Positions 23,401 through 36,059 of a stretch of DNA of 64,000 nt are shown here, piece by piece. The position numbers were made by a program, and so were the translations under genes. This DNA comes from Laguncularia racemosa (lineage: Eukaryota; Streptophyta; Magnoliopsida; Myrtales; Combretaceae): assembly GCA_037954665.1 (NCBI GenBank), contig JBBMOL010000016.1, positions 8,432,001 through 8,496,000 on the forward strand. Reading direction: 5' to 3'. A model generated the notes under the pieces. It saw only the letters and a list, made by a program, of their open reading frames with translations. It ran no database searches and was not told the DNA's origin. Numbering within the stretch: the stretch's first letter is position 1; every line of letters begins with the position of its first letter.

Positions 23401-23895
23401 GATTGGCACGAAATGTTACCGTTTGCTCTCATGGCTTATAGGACTTCAATAAGAACATCTACTAGAGCTACCCCATATTCATTGGTATATGGTACAGAAG
23501 CAGTGCTACCAGTTGAAGTTGAAATACCATAATTCAGAATCCTGTCAGAAACTCAGTTAACTGAATCAGACTGGGTAAAGAAGAGGCTTGATCAGCTGAA
23601 TCTGATTGATGAAAGAAGAATTACCGCACTATGTCATGGCCAGTGTTACCAACAAAGAATGGCCCGAGCATTTAACAAGAAGATGAGACCTCGATACTTC
23701 AAAGAGGGGGATCGGGTACTAAAGAAGGTTCTCCCGAATGCCCAAGACTCTAGAGGGAAATTTACCCCAAACTATGAAGGCCCTTATGTGGTGAAAAAGG
23801 TTCTGTCAGGAGGTGCTTTGATACTAACTCAAATGGATGGTCCAGAATTGAGAGACCCCATTAACACAGATGCTGTAAAGATGTACTATCCTTAG
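20453..23895 (+). pseudogene. Element B pol: RT, RNase H, archaeal-type RNase H, integrase (broken)
   Basis: Domain order: RT at about 20720-21600, with VCVDFRDLNKAMPKDNFPLP, the catalytic YVDD and LGFVISQEGI. The first RNase H is at about 21600-22000. A second, archaeal-like RNase H lies at about 22170-22560 (KLFFDG, NNIAEYEACILGLK, YGDSSLII, NQFADALATLA), a marker of the Tat clade. Integrase is at about 22840-23530, with an HHCC-like CHLCQ, WGIDIIGPITP, DYFTKWVEA and TDNGTN. It ends DAVKMYYP-stop at 23895. Breaks are a frameshift near 20503, a stop at 21366, a frameshift near 21605, a stop at 21986, a 13-nt-type loss near 22850, and stops at 23284, 23326 and 23530. Confidence 0.9.
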
Positions 23896-23926
23896 GCAAG
23901 GGAATCGAAATTTTGCCAATGTTTAT

Positions 23927-26064
23927 TGTCGAGTCTAATTTTTGCGTTCCCATTCCTAATCCGATCTAGACTAGACCCTATGCTCATCTAATGTAGATCC
24001 TCTACTTGAATTAGGAATTTCGTTTGATTTTTGGAGTCGCCACCCAACCGTTGTTGGGAAATGTTGAATTAAGATTAAAGGAGCGGATTAGTCTTAATTT
24101 GGACCACTAGTCGTCGTTATTTCCCCTTCTCGTTTTTGAAAAGAGGAAAAGGGAAAACCAGAGTTTCTAAGTCCGGAGGCTAACCTATTAAAAACCTTAC
24201 AGTTACTACCTAATCTCCTAAAATTGTTCCTATTTAGAAATGTGTTTTATTGTGTTTCTGTTACTTTTTATTATGTTTTTGAATTATTTCAAGAAAATGA
24301 TTTTTTATTTCATTTTATGGGTTGACCCGAATGGGTGCCTACGTACCTGCTATCTAGGATCAAACAAGCCGTAGTTCTCTTTTCTGAAAACTTTAATGGG
24401 TTTGTGAATTTTAATTTTGAAATCTCTTTTGCTTTATGTTTTTACTATTTTTTTTGGATTTTCTAAAAAAAATCTAAGCCTAAACTTTTATCTGATTTTT
24501 GAAAATGGTTTTTAGGAAAAACATCAATTTTGGATTTATTTGAGAAAATGATTTTTTCTAAGTGATAAAACTCATTTTTTATTTATTTTATTTTTTATAA
24601 TTTTTGAAATTTTATTAATTTTTGTGATTTTATGATATTTTTATGATTTTTTAATCATTTTTCGATTTTTCCTTATTCTTCTCCAATTTTTATAATTTTT
24701 ATGAGTTTTCAGGATTTCTTTTATAATTTTGTTATTTATTTATTTTATTTTTTATAATTTTTATAATTTTAATTTTTATTAATTTTTCATAATTTTTGTT
24801 AAAACTTTTATCCTAAATTATTATCTATCCTATTTTAAAACCTAAAGTTTTATTATTATTTTTCTAATATTTATATTGTTTTTCTACATTTTTATTGTTT
24901 TTGTATTATTTTTGTATTATTTTTCTACATTATTAAATCCTAAACAAATCTAATTTCTAACATTTTCCTATTTATGGAAATATAAATAAAACATAAATAA
25001 ATAAATAATAATAAAAAACAAAATAATAAATCAAAATAAAAATAAATAAATAAATTGGAAAAATCCGGAAAATCCGACTTACCTGGATCCGGGTCAGTGC
25101 GCGGGTCGGGTCGGTCGGACACGGCGGCAGAGGATGTTCGTTTACGGCGTTCCGACGGTCTTTTGTCACGGGTGAGGTGTCGAATCCTAGCTTCTCCAGG
25201 TTGCTGAATCCAATGGTGGTGGTGGTTTGCTCTTAGAACGTCTCCTGGTGGTAGCTCAGCTCCGATCGGCGGTCGTGGCTTTGGTTATCTCCGATTTACT
25301 CTCTTCTCTCACTTTCTCTCGATTTTGATCTGTGTTCCAGCTTCCTGCCTTCGATTCCTATTTATAGGCGCTTCAAACTTCTCCGGATAAGCTCAAATCC
25401 GGCGATTTGGATAAACCCATATTTTCCCGTTTTTTAGATTTGATTTTATCCAACCTATTTGATGCCGATTTGTTGTAATCTTGTGATTTATTTGGATAAT
25501 TCGTTTTTAGATTTATTGAAATCCAAAAAGATTCGAAGAAATCCAGCAATTTCAGCCTTATCGGACTTCTGTTGGATTTTTCTCCGGTTGGGCTTGTGAA
25601 GAAGATGATCACGCGCGGCACGCGTGACTTCCCTCGGCCAATCACACACTGCCACGTGGCAGCTCCAAGCGAAAGGCAAAAAAAAAAAAAAAAATTGCAC
25701 AGAGTGCTCGGGGGAGGATTCGAACTCGCGACCTCTGGCCTCCACATGTTCCCCATGTGCACACACGTGCTAGTTGAGCTGGCCCAATTTCTCGATTTTA
25801 TTTACATCGCAAATTGTACATATGCGATACAGTTTTTCCATTTTTTTGTATTTTTTGGAATTTCAAAAATTTGTAAAAATTATTTAATCCTTATTATTGC
25901 TATTTCTGAAATCATTTTTCAAAATTGATGTGTTTTCCTATTTATTTTTATTTATTTTGAATATTTTCCTTATTTATGCTAAATTAGAGAAAAATTAGAA
26001 AAAATTGGAAAAAATTGAAAATTGATTATTATTCATTCCTAGGGCAAAAAATGGGGTGTTTACA
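23927..26064 (-). repeat. Element C 3' LTR
   Basis: On the minus strand it runs from TGTAAACACCCC at 26064 to GACTCGACA at 23927, paired with 34632-36767. It keeps TATAAATA (25359-25366), the consensus donor CAG|GTAAGT (intron from 25082 down), the acceptor TTTTCAG (24384) and a B box GAGTTCGAATCC. The A box (CAGCTCAACTAG) is decayed. The open frames 25373-25762 and 24940-25169 are LTR sequence. Confidence 0.95.
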
Positions 26065-26077
26065 GCTGCTCCTCTTT
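26065..26077 (-). other. Polypurine tract, element C
   Basis: AAAGAGGAGCAGC directly before the TGTAAAC start of the 3' LTR. Elements A and B have AAAGAGGGGCAG at the same place. This is the usual plus-strand primer site. Confidence 0.75.
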
Positions 26078-26379
26078 GTAGTAAAGTTTGAAAAACTTAA
26101 CTACAAAGACCAGAAAGACGCCATTTTTGGCCTCTTAAATAGATAATGCCTTGGTTTGGCTGGTTATTTGTTTTGGTAGGAAAATGCTCCAAGAGCTAAT
26201 AATCCCACGATTTAAGATGGTCCTAACAATTTAGAGTAATGTTCCCTCCCTAAAAAGTGCTTTATGGGCTGACTAATTGGCGATAGGAAACACCTCAAGC
26301 ATTGTGTGGAAGAAATGATGATAGGAAGCGTCTTATCAGACTAGCAACCTTGGAAAGAAAATTTACTTAGGAAGCACCC

Positions 26380-27060
26380 TTATGAGCTGGCTACCTGTCA
26401 ACAGAAGCGTCTTGTTAGACTAGCAACTGTTTGGAAGAATATTTCCGAAAAGTTCCCCAAGAGCTGACTAATCGGGAGAATCTAGGAAAGTCCCCCTCAT
26501 GGGCTGACTAACCTTAAGATAGATTTTTAGGAAAGTGCCCATCTTGGGCTGACTAACCTATGGTAGAGTGTCTCAAAAAGTGCCCTTATGAGTTGACCTT
26601 GAGAACGGATTTTTAGGAAAGTGCCCATCTTGGGCTGACTAACCTATGGTAAAATTGATTGAACTGTCTCAAAAAGTGCCCTTATGAGCTGACCTTGAGA
26701 ACAGATTTTTAGGAAAGTGCCCATCTTGGGTTGACTAACCTATGATAAAATTGATTGAACTGTCTCAAAAAGTGCCCTTATGAGCTGACCTTGAGAACAG
26801 ATTTTTAGGAAAGTGCCCATCTTGGGCTGACTAACCTAAGATAAAAATGATATCTCAAAAAGGTGCCCCCTATGGGCTAACCTTAAGAGAGGATGTTTAG
26901 GAAAGTGCCCATCTTGGGCTGACTAACCTAAGGTAGAACTGTCTCAAAAAGGTGCCTTTATCGGCTGACCTTAGAAAAGATCTAGGGAAGTGCCCCTTTT
27001 TGGGCTGACTACCCTATTAAAAGGAATGTTTAGACAAATGCCCAACTATGGGCTGACTTA
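26380..27060 (-). repeat. Minisatellite in element C 3' region
   Basis: The phrase GTGCCCATCTTGGGCTGAC recurs at 26535, 26621, 26718, 26813 and 26905, with a diverged copy near 26985. It alternates with a related AAGTGCCCTTATGAGCTGAC half-unit. The period is about 80-97 bp. Homologous arrays stand in the same position in A and B. Confidence 0.85.
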
Positions 27061-27563
27061 TCTTATGCTTCTGAATATGCTTTCTACTGACTGAGCTAAA
27101 TGATGTGATGCCTTTCATGATATGATGATAGTTATTTATTTTAATATGCTTGCCAGTTTATCGTGGACAGCCACCAAATAACCGAACCTTCGGGCTAGTT
27201 TGTTTCTGCTTCTCTTCTTCTTTTCTTGACACGGGGTTGAAAATCTTGATGTGCTTCCTTTCTTTATGCACATGGCTCTTTTGACGGTAATGTTACCCTA
27301 CTAATGCACTATGTTCTAATGCTCAAAAGTAGATGGAACTATATTACCAAATATATTGAGATTCATTATCATTTTAGTGTTTATCTTTTATTGGCGAAGT
27401 GGTGGGTAATGTGTTTAGGAATATTTGTGGTGATGGGAATTGATTTGGATTATCGACTATTCAGGGATATTAACTTTGCTTGCAAAAAGTGAAAACTCGA
27501 CTTAATGAAATTTGTATCGAATATTGGCTTTCATAAACATTGGCAAAATTTTGATTCCCTTGC

Positions 27564-29241
27564 CTAAGGATAGTACATCTTTACAGCATCTGTGTTAATG
27601 GGGTCTCTCAATTTTGGACCATCCATTTGAGTTAGTATCAAAGCACCTCCTGACAGAACCTTTTTCACCACATAAGGGCCTTCATAGTTTGGGGTAAATT
27701 TCCCTCTGGAGTCTTGGGCATTCGGGAGAACCTTCTTTAGTACCAGATCCCTCTCTTTGAAGTATCGAGGTCTCATCTTCTTGTTAAATGCTCGGGCCAT
27801 TCTTTGTTGGTAACACTGGCCATGACATAGTGCGGTAATTCTTCTTTCATCAATCAGATCCAGCTGATCAAGCCTCTTCTTTACCCAGTCTGATTCAGTT
27901 AACTGAGTTTCTGATAGGATTCTGAATGATGGTATTTCAACTTCAACTGGTAGCACTGCTTCTGTACCATATACCAATGAATAAGGGGTGGCTCCCATAG
28001 ATGTTCTTATTGAAGTCCTATAAGCCATGAGAGCAAACGGTAACATTTCGTGCCAATCTTTGTAAGTTGTTGTCATTTTCTCGATGATCTTTTTAATATT
28101 CTTGTTGGCTGCTTCTACTGCCCCGTTCATTTGAGGTCGGTAGGGAGTTGAATTTCTGTGGTTTATGTGGAATTGTTGACAAAAACCTGTCATCGATTTG
28201 TTGTTAAGATTGGTACCGTTGTCGGTGATGATGGACTCAGGAACTCCATATCGGGCTATTATGTCCCTTTTCAAGAAGCGTACTATTACCCCTTTTGTGA
28301 CATTGGTATATGATGAAGCTTCTACCCATTTGGTGAAGTAATCAATCGCTACCAGTATGAACCTGTGGCCATTAGATGCCGTCGAAGTGATCAGGCTTAT
28401 TATGTCGTCGACATATACTTCAACCTCTCGATGTATCATGTCGTGAAGTATTGTGACCATGGCTCTCTGATACGTTGCCTCGGCTTTTTTCAAACCGAAG
28501 GGCATGACTTTGTAACAGAAAGTTCCCCATGTTGTGATGAAAGTTGTTTTGGTTTTATCTTCTTCAGCCATTTTTATTTGATTATATCCTGAGAAACCGT
28601 CCATGAATGAGAAGAGATGTTTTCCCGCAGTGTTGTCTACTAGAACATCAATGTGAGGTAGGGGGGAGTTATCCTTTGGCGTAGCTTGGTTTAAGTCTCG
28701 AAAGTCTACGCATACACGTACTTTTCCGTTCTTTTTCATAATGGGGACTATATTTGCCACCCATTCTGGGTAGTCGGATACTTCAATGAGCCCTACTTCT
28801 AGCAGTTTCTAGACTTCTTCCTTAATCTTTAGCAAGACGTCAGGCCTAAATCTTCTCAGTTTTTGTTTTTTAGGTTTGACATCTTCCCTTGTGGGAAGCC
28901 TATGAACCACTATTGATTGGTCTAGCCTTAGCATGTCACCATATGACCAGGCAAACACATCCGCATATTCCGTTAATAGCCCAGTTATCTCACATTTTTA
29001 CTTGGCACTCAAACTGGTCCCGATTTTGAGGTTCTTAGGGTTTTCCATGCTTCCTAGATTTACTGTCTCCATAGGCCCGTCGATCAAAATTCTGCTTTGT
29101 TCATGTTTTTGCCAATTTTCTTGTATTATTTCGGGGTCTAAGATATCGCCTTCAACAATTGACCCAGCAGCATTGGAAACGATATCAGCGTTTTTATTTT
29201 CTATTTGCGCGAAATATCCCTGATGTTCGATGGTAGGAGAT
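27564..29241 (-). pseudogene. Element C pol with RT fused to integrase by deletion
   Basis: Starting at the predicted splice acceptor (exon from 29241 down) it reads RSPTIEHQGYFAQIENKN, then RT with stops near 28998 and 28809. From 28760 to 27564 the frame is open for 398 codons. It covers RT fingers and palm up to the catalytic YVDD, then passes straight into integrase at TASNGHRFILVAIDYFTKW and on to the normal end AVKMYYP. The RT thumb, both RNase H domains and the N-terminal half of integrase, about 1.77 kb, are missing. The joint lies in CGACATAATA, matching CGACATGATA in RT and CGACATAATA in integrase of element B. It cannot provide a complete reverse transcription machinery. Confidence 0.9.
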
Positions 29242-29353
29242 CTGAGTAACATAAAAATGAAATCATATATATAAGAAAAACAAACTGTAATTGAATTTGA
29301 TAAAGAGTCTCAATAAAATTTGTTTAATAATTTCTCTCTACTTTTGAGCTAAC
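29242..29353 (-). other. Predicted gag-pro/pol intron, element C (112 bp)
   Basis: On the minus strand: donor CTAG|GTTAGC, acceptor GTTACTCAG. Splicing removes the gag-pro stop and joins Ser-Thr-Arg in frame to SPTIEHQGYFAQ. Sites and frame agree with element B. Confidence 0.75.
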
Positions 29354-32300
29354 CTAGTGCTATTGATAGGATAACAAAACCAATTGTTCAGAGCAGGATG
29401 CTGGTTGGACGTGCAGGGGGTTGATTTCCCTTTGCTGTCGTCCTCTTCGTTTATCTGAGGCTCTTGAATGATGTTTGCCTTTCGGAAAGATTGTTGGAGA
29501 GGTCGACTGCACATCTGGGTGTCGATCGACTTCTCATTTATTCTTCCTTTGACACCTCTTGTTTGTGCTTCTTCTGCGGCCGTAGGAATGTACCCCAGTC
29601 CAAACGTCCCGCGCTGCCCCTCTTTAAACTGATGGCCCTCCTTGCTGGTCACCACGTTCACTTCATTGAAAATCTGCAATCCCAGGTCTTCTGAACCTTC
29701 TTCCCCAATATATGGTATGGCAGTCTCTTTGTATATGGCGTAATCCTGTTCGCCCAGTACCGTGACTATCTGCCCACTTGCAATGAATTTGACCCTTTGG
29801 TGGAGGTTAGAGGGGATGGCTCCAGTAGCATGTATCCAAGGTCGTCCCAAAAGCAAGCTGAAAGATCTTGGGATGTCGAGGACCTGGAAGGAGATGTGGA
29901 ATACTTGTGGACCGATTTCCACTGGTAGGCTCACCTCCCCCACTATGTCTCTCTTTGACCCGTCGAAAGCTCTGACCACCGTGGAGCTAGGTTTTATGTT
30001 GCTTGGATCGACCCCCAATAAGTCGAGCGTTGCCAATGGGAAAACGTTGAGGGACGATCCGTTGTCGATGAGTACTCGAGAGACAATGGTGTCATTGCAC
30101 CTGACCACTATGAACAGTGGTTTGGTATGTTGGTCTCCCTTTTCTCCTAGCTCTTCAGGAGAAAAAGATATCTGGTCCATTGTAAAGATGGAGTCCGCCA
30201 TGTGACCTATTTTGTCTGTAGCGATGCCCTCTAGGACCTGAATCTGTTTGAGCACTTTGAAGAGTGCTTCCCTGTGGGGCTCGGATGCTGTAAGAAGGCC
30301 CATGAGTGAAATCTGTGCCGGAATTTTATTTAATTGTTCCATTATCTTGTATTCACTTGCCTTGACCATCTTTGTAAACGCGGCGAATCCCCCTTCCTCT
30401 TCTTCTCCTTTCTCCACATTGGGTTCTTCAGTCGGGCCTTTATACTTTGGATCGTATTACCTCCCAGAGCGGGTGATGCCTCCCACCATAGGAGGCCGCT
30501 CTTGTTCGAGGGCCCGATAGTCGAACGGTGTAGCCTTGTAATTCTCTGCCGCTATCGGGACATTGAATACATATCTTTTCCTTGGGATTTGTACCTTAGC
30601 TGATTGTCCCTCGTAGCACTGTATAACCCTGGGCCTCTGATGAGAGTTGATCATGTTGATAGTCTTCCCTTCTTCCTTTGACGGGTTGTCTTCTTTCTCA
30701 AATTCTGGTCCCCATCCACTAGGCGGCCCCTGCTCAGTCGGGGTATAAGAATAATTTACCAAATACTGAAATCTCCCGTGTGATTCTCCCAAAGTGCCGA
30801 CCGTTGGGTCTCCGGCTAACCACCTATTTTTAATATGTACCTTTGATGCTTCTTTTGGAGCTTGATGGGATTGCTTCTTCTGCTGCTCCGTCGTATTCTG
30901 CTTAGGGGCTTCTTTGGGAATCGACTCCTCAGATGTGATCATATTAATGGTGGGCTTGTGATTGGGCAGTGGATTGGTGTTGACATTGGGAGCTGGGGCG
31001 TTTACGAAATCCAGCTGTATGATTCCTGCATCAATTAAGTCTTGGATTTTGTGCCGGAGCCTCCAGCACCTATCTGTAGAATGCCCCTCTTGTCCCATAT
31101 GGTAGTCACACTTGAGGCTTGAGTCGAAATTCTTGGGCCTGTACCGGTCATTGGAGAGCTCGAAACTAATCAAGTTGTCTACCCTCAACCGAGCGAAGAC
31201 CTGACTGAGTGGTATGGGGATTGGAGTGAACTGCCTTGAGGCCCTGACGGCTTGGGCGTGACCTGTCATGGGTTGTTGGGCTGGGGTACTCATGGTCTGG
31301 AATGTCACAGGAGTCCCAGATTTTTCTACCTTACCGGAGTGGACCGTGCTGACAGTGGACTCTTTAGCTTTGTTTCCCCCTAAAGGCCTTTGTGTCGGTG
31401 TGACCCTAGGAGGCTCCATTGTTTGGAGTCTGCCAGTGGTGATGGCATTCTCAATCCTGCATCCCGCAGCCACCACCTCTGCAAAACTGGATGAGGTTTG
31501 GCTTACCAGGTGCGAAAATTAGGTCTTGTCCAGGGTATTGACAAATATGGATGTCAATTCCTTCTCAGATATCGGGATTGCTACCCTGGCAGCCTGGGCT
31601 CTCCAGCGCTGAGCATACTCCTTGAATGGCTCAGCATGCCTTTTCCGGAGACTCCCCAGGTCGATTACAGATGGGGCGACTTCGATATTGAACTTATATT
31701 GGTCATAAAACACCCAGGCTAGCTTCTCCCAGGTGTTGACAATCTTGAAGTCCAAGTGGGCATACCAGACCAGTGCAGGGCCTGTGAGGTTGTCTTGGAA
31801 TGTCTGGAGCATGAGCTGGTCGTATTGAGCATACTTGCTCATTTTCCGGGCATATAGCCTGGTATGCATTTTGGGGCAGCCAGTCCCATCATACTTTTCG
31901 AACTCTGGGGTCTTGAACTTCTCAGGGTATACCTCTTCCCTATATGCTGGCAGATTGGTGATTCCGGCTTGTTCAAAACCATCAGGGCCCTCAATCGTTT
32001 TCATCTTGTCATGGAGATGCTGGAAGAGTCGCTTCTCCATCTCCTTCTGCCTCTCTTCCATTTCCCTTTTCAGGTCATCGGAGGTCGGCCTCTGGTTGAC
32101 CTTTAGCTCATATTCGAAGGCCGGGTTAAGGTGGGAATTGATCTCTTCATATTCCGGAGGCTGTCCCTCTACTGCCTTCCCCTTTCTGGCCCCTGAATAC
32201 TCTTCCTGGGTTGGCTGAGTGTTGCGTAGGAAGCCGATGCTTTTAGTTAAAAGGTAAACCTGAGCAGCTAATTGTTGGACCGTTTGTTCTAGGGACATGA

Positions 32301-32361
32301 TCCTGGAGTCCAAGGCAGCTTCAGCATTGGTGTTGTTGCGGTTGTCGCTGCTGTTAGCCAT
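29338..32361 (-). pseudogene. Element C gag-pro, nearly complete (two in-frame stops)
   Basis: The start MANSSDNRNNTNAEAA at 32361 is followed by a helical region (about residues 20-55). The capsid domain (residues ~150-280) has YDGTGCPKMH, FQDNLTGPALVWYAHLDF and RWRAQAARV. The zinc knuckle is CDYHMGQEGHSTDRC. The aspartic protease has RVLIDNGSSLNVFPL as its active-site motif (D-N-G rather than the usual D-T/S-G) and SLLLGRPWIH. The C-terminus is HPALNNWFCYPINS. Two stops interrupt it: TAA in place of a tyrosine codon after LDKT near 31519, and TAA after TRSGR near 30456. Otherwise about 1,007 codons are in one frame. It is the best-preserved gag-pro of the three copies. Confidence 0.92.
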
Positions 32362-32612
32362 TTTTGTTCTTGAACGTGTGAGAATTGGACTTCTGAGAGG
32401 GTTCGGTTGCTTGGGAGCTATCTTGATACCTGGGCGCGCATTTTGTTTTTTTATTTTAGTGTGATGTATGCAAAATGATATGCATGTGTCACGCGGATGC
32501 TAAAAATAAAAGGGTTGACAATTGATTGACAATGTAATATTGAAACTTTTCTTTTATTAATATTGAAAATTTTGGGGTTCGATAATCAAAATAAAAGATT
32601 ACAAATAATGAT

Positions 32613-34138
32613 CTATTTCCTAGCTCTTTTAGTCTTCTGTTGTGGAGGCTCAGACTTCCCATTGATGACAGCTTCTAATTCTTTGACTTTGGCTTAGGTC
32701 TTCTCTAATTGTGCTTCCGAGGCCTTGTTCCTTTGGTCGGATTCTTTGAAACGTCCCTTCCAGATGTCTTTCTTATGAACTACAGCTTCAAAGTATACCT
32801 CCATCCGGTCCTTGACCTGTTTTAAGTATACTTCTGTCTTTGGATTGATCTTGTCTGGTATTGGTTGGGTGACGTCTGGAACCCGGTATGCTCTTTCCCC
32901 TGTCTGGTATAGCTAGCGGATTACAAACTCTCTGGTGGCTCGGTGTTTTCCCACTTCGCCATCTAACTCCCCGAGGTCCACATTCGAGCTTTCAATTCTG
33001 GCTTCCCAAAGTGCTTTAACCTCCGCCAGCTTAGCAAACTTCTCGGCTACCAACAGGTTCGGATCTTGGTACTCAAAGGTGACTGCTTCCAGCGAGGGCC
33101 GATAAACTATATCTTGGATGGTACCAAACTGGCGGACCACTGAGTTGGGGTGATATCCAATACATCCGCTGATTCCGATTAAAGGTACTGCTTGGAAGTT
33201 TCTGCAGGTCAAGATGATTTTGTCACAGCAGCTCCACCTGGCTGTCCACAGAATATCCTCAGCACTGAAACTTCTAAGTACCTCTACCCAACTGTGGCTG
33301 GTAAGGTCGTCGGGTAGCTTCACCTTTTCTATACATGAGTCTACGAGATCCACCTGCTGGGCTAAGGTTTTTCGGACCATGTTCAGCCCGAAGCACTTAA
33401 GGTGGCTTACAAACCATATCAGCAGAAGGTTGAGGCTTGAGCGAAGGATCCCATAGCCTTTCTTCTTGAGGAAATTCAAGTTCCAGATCTGTTCAGCCAG
33501 TAGAGCCGAGATGTAAGATCTTCCCTCCAGAAATTAGGTCACCAGCTCTGCAACTTGGTAGTGAATATAGAAGGTCTCGGTGGGGAACAGTATGGTGGCG
33601 AAGGGTGTCAAGATGAAAGCGTTCACCCTTCTCTGTCTATAAGTTTTGGGGTCCCCACACAGTATGTCCTTGATATCCCCATTTCCTCTGGGGCGATGAA
33701 CTAGGCTTCTAAATCATCGATACGTATGCAATATCCATTACAGTCTGCCAGGGCTTTGTTGATTGCTGTTTTACGGATGCCTAATAATCTGCTGAAGGTA
33801 CCGGCTGGCCCGGCCTTGAGGTCTGGTGCGTAGATTTGATCAGTCAGTGCTGGAGCCTGTAGCAATTGGGTGTACTCCTCCAGGGTAGGGGTGATCTCAT
33901 GTGGCCCGATAAAGAAAGCAGCGGGTTTGATTTCCCATAATTAGGGCATGGCTCGGACTAAAGGCAAATTCACCTCTATCTTTGTCAGTGAAAGGATGGA
34001 GCCGATCTTTTGCTGGATGAAGGCCTGCTCCTCTGGGTTGTACAAGGTAAACCAATGGTCCAGTACCAACTTTGGGTCCAAAGGTTTGTACACCCGAATT
34101 TCTTTGCGGAGGAGGCGGTCGACTGCGAAGCTAGCCAT
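32613..34138 (-). pseudogene. Element C ORF1, broken
   Basis: The ATG at 34138 reads MASFAVDRLLRKEIRV and the frame ends KRARK-stop at 32613, about 508 codons. A stop after VRAMP (33941), lesions near 33720-33540, a stop at about 32913 and one near 32695 break it. The stretch 33479-32913 is open and includes DLTSHSWVEVLRSF, IGISGCIGYHPNSVVRQF and KFAKLAEVKALWEARI, all conserved with element A. The protein's function is unknown; its place before gag matches ORF1 of Ogre/Tat elements. Confidence 0.8.
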
Positions 34139-34526
34139 CTATTACAATAAGAAATTGCCTAATTACAAACAGAACTATGAAAACATTACAGGGAAATAGC
34201 TTTGAACTCCAAAATAAAACAACAAACCATTACATTGTCATCAATTGTCAACCCTTATGATGCTATGTATGCAAGTAGGTTGGTTCTAATTAGTCCCCAA
34301 GCTCTATGGCCTCTCGCATTTTCGGAGAAATGGATCTCAAGCCATATCGAAGCATTGGGTGGGGTAGCCTAATTGGTCCCGAACGGTGATCAACTCATTT
34401 TGCCCGAAACCTACACAATGGCTCCCCGACTTAGGTTTCTAGGACGGTCCGGGTTCGACCGCATCTATTCACACAAACTTATGCATGCACACCCCACAGT
34501 AAAGAAAACTAAAATCTAACTAATGC

Positions 34527-35050
34527 CTAAAAAGTTAGTAACAGAATAATAATTGAAACTTAAAAAGGAACAACTTGAGGAGATTCAGGTGGCTAGCCTA
34601 CTGGAATGGGTCCCCAGTGGAGTCGCCATCTTGTCGAGTCTAATTTTTGCGTTCCCATTCCTAATCCGATCTAGACTAAACCCTATGCTCATCTAATGTA
34701 GATCCTCAACTTGAATTAGGAATTTCGTTTGATTTTTGGAGTCGCCACCCAACTATTGTTGGGAAATATTGAATTAAGACTCAAGGAGCGGATTAGTCTT
34801 AATTTGGACCACTAGTCGTCGTTATTTCCCCTTCTCGTTTTTGAAAAGAGGAAAAGGGAAAACCAGAGTTTCTAAGTCCGGAGGCTAACCTATTAAAACC
34901 TTACGGTTACCACCTAATTTCCTAAAATTGTTCCTATTTAGAAATGTGTTTTATTGTGTTTATGTTACTTTTTATTATGTTTTTGAATTATTTCAAGAAA
35001 ATGATTTTTTATTTCATTTTATGGGTTGACCCGAATGGGTGCTTACGTAC
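34527..35050 (-). other. Predicted leader intron 2, element C (spans PBS)
   Basis: On the minus strand: donor CAG|GTACGT at 35050, candidate acceptor CTAACTTTTTAG ending at 34527. Size (524 bp) and position match elements A and B. It contains the LTR end and the primer site. Confidence 0.35.
34611..34628 (-). other. Primer-binding site, element C (tRNA-Arg)
   Basis: Minus strand TGGCGACTCCACTGGGGA, 3 nt from the LTR end, one mismatch from the element B site complementary to tRNA-Arg(ACG). Confidence 0.82.
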
Positions 35051-35087
35051 CTGCTATCCAGGATCAAACAAGCCGTAGTTCGCTTTT

Positions 35088-35755
35088 CTGAAAACTTTAA
35101 TGGATTTGTGAATTTTAATTTTGAAATCTCTTTTGCTTTATGTTTTTACTATTTTTTTGGGATTTTCTAAAAAAAAATCTAAGCCTAAACTTTTATCTGA
35201 TTTTTGAAAATGGTTTTTAGGAAAAACATCAATTTTGGATTTATTTGAGAAAATGATTTTTCTAAGTGATAAAACTCATTATTTATTTATTATAATTTTT
35301 GAATTTTTATTAATTTTTTTATTAATTTTTGTGATTTTATGATTTTTATGGTTTTTTTTATCATTTTTCGATTTTTCCTTATTCTTCTCCAATTTTTATA
35401 ATTTTTATGAGTTTTTAGGATTTTTTTATAATTTTGTTATTTATTTATTTTATTTTTTATAATTTTAATTTTTATTAATTTTTCATAATTTTTGTTAAAA
35501 CTTTTATCCTAAATTATTATCTATCCTATTTTAAAACCTAAAGTTTTATTATTATTTTTCTACATTTTTATTGTTTTTATATTATTTTTCTACATTATTA
35601 AATCCTAAACAAATCTAATTTCTAACATTTTCCTATTTATGGAAATATAAATAAAACATAAATAAATAAATAAATAAATAATAATAAATAACGAAATAAT
35701 AAATCAGAATAAAAATAAATAAATAAATTGGAAAAATTCGGAAAATCCGACTTAC
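35088..35755 (-). other. Predicted LTR intron 1, element C 5' LTR
   Basis: Minus-strand GTAAGT at 35755 and TTTTCAG ending at 35088 bound 668 bp of AT-rich DNA. The base before the donor is A here, while the 3' LTR keeps CAG|GTAAGT at 25082. Prediction only. Confidence 0.5.
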
Positions 35756-36051
35756 TTGGATTCGGGTCAGTGCGCGGGTCGGGTCGAATCGGGTTGGGTC
35801 AGATTGGTCGGACACGATGGCGGAGGATGCTCGTTCACGGCGTTCCGGGGGTCTTTTGTCACGGGTGAGGTGTCGAATCCTAGCTTCTCGAGGTTGCTGA
35901 ATCCAATGGTGGCGGTGGTTTGCTCTCAGAACGTCTCCTGGTGGTGGCTCAGCTCCGATTGGCGGTCGCGGCTTTGGTTCTCTCCGATTTACTCTCTTCT
36001 CTCACTTTCTCTCGATTTTGATCTGTGTTCCAACTTCCTGCCTTCGATTCC

Positions 36052-36059
36052 TATTTATA
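36052..36059 (-). promoter_or_regulatory. TATA box of element C 5' LTR
   Basis: Minus-strand TATAAATA followed by a GAATCGAAGG leader. It occupies the same place relative to the tRNA-like module and the splice donor as in the other LTRs. Confidence 0.65.

Noticed and set aside
25373..25928. Overlapping frames on both strands (92-129 codons), similar to 36174-36623
   Set aside because: They translate the tRNA-like part and poly-A run of the element C LTRs. Frames on both strands of a repeat are not evidence of a gene.
26380..27060. Regularly spaced repeats that could suggest a CRISPR-like array
   Set aside because: Units are contiguous and diverging with no unique spacers, inside a plant retrotransposon. 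This is a minisatellite.
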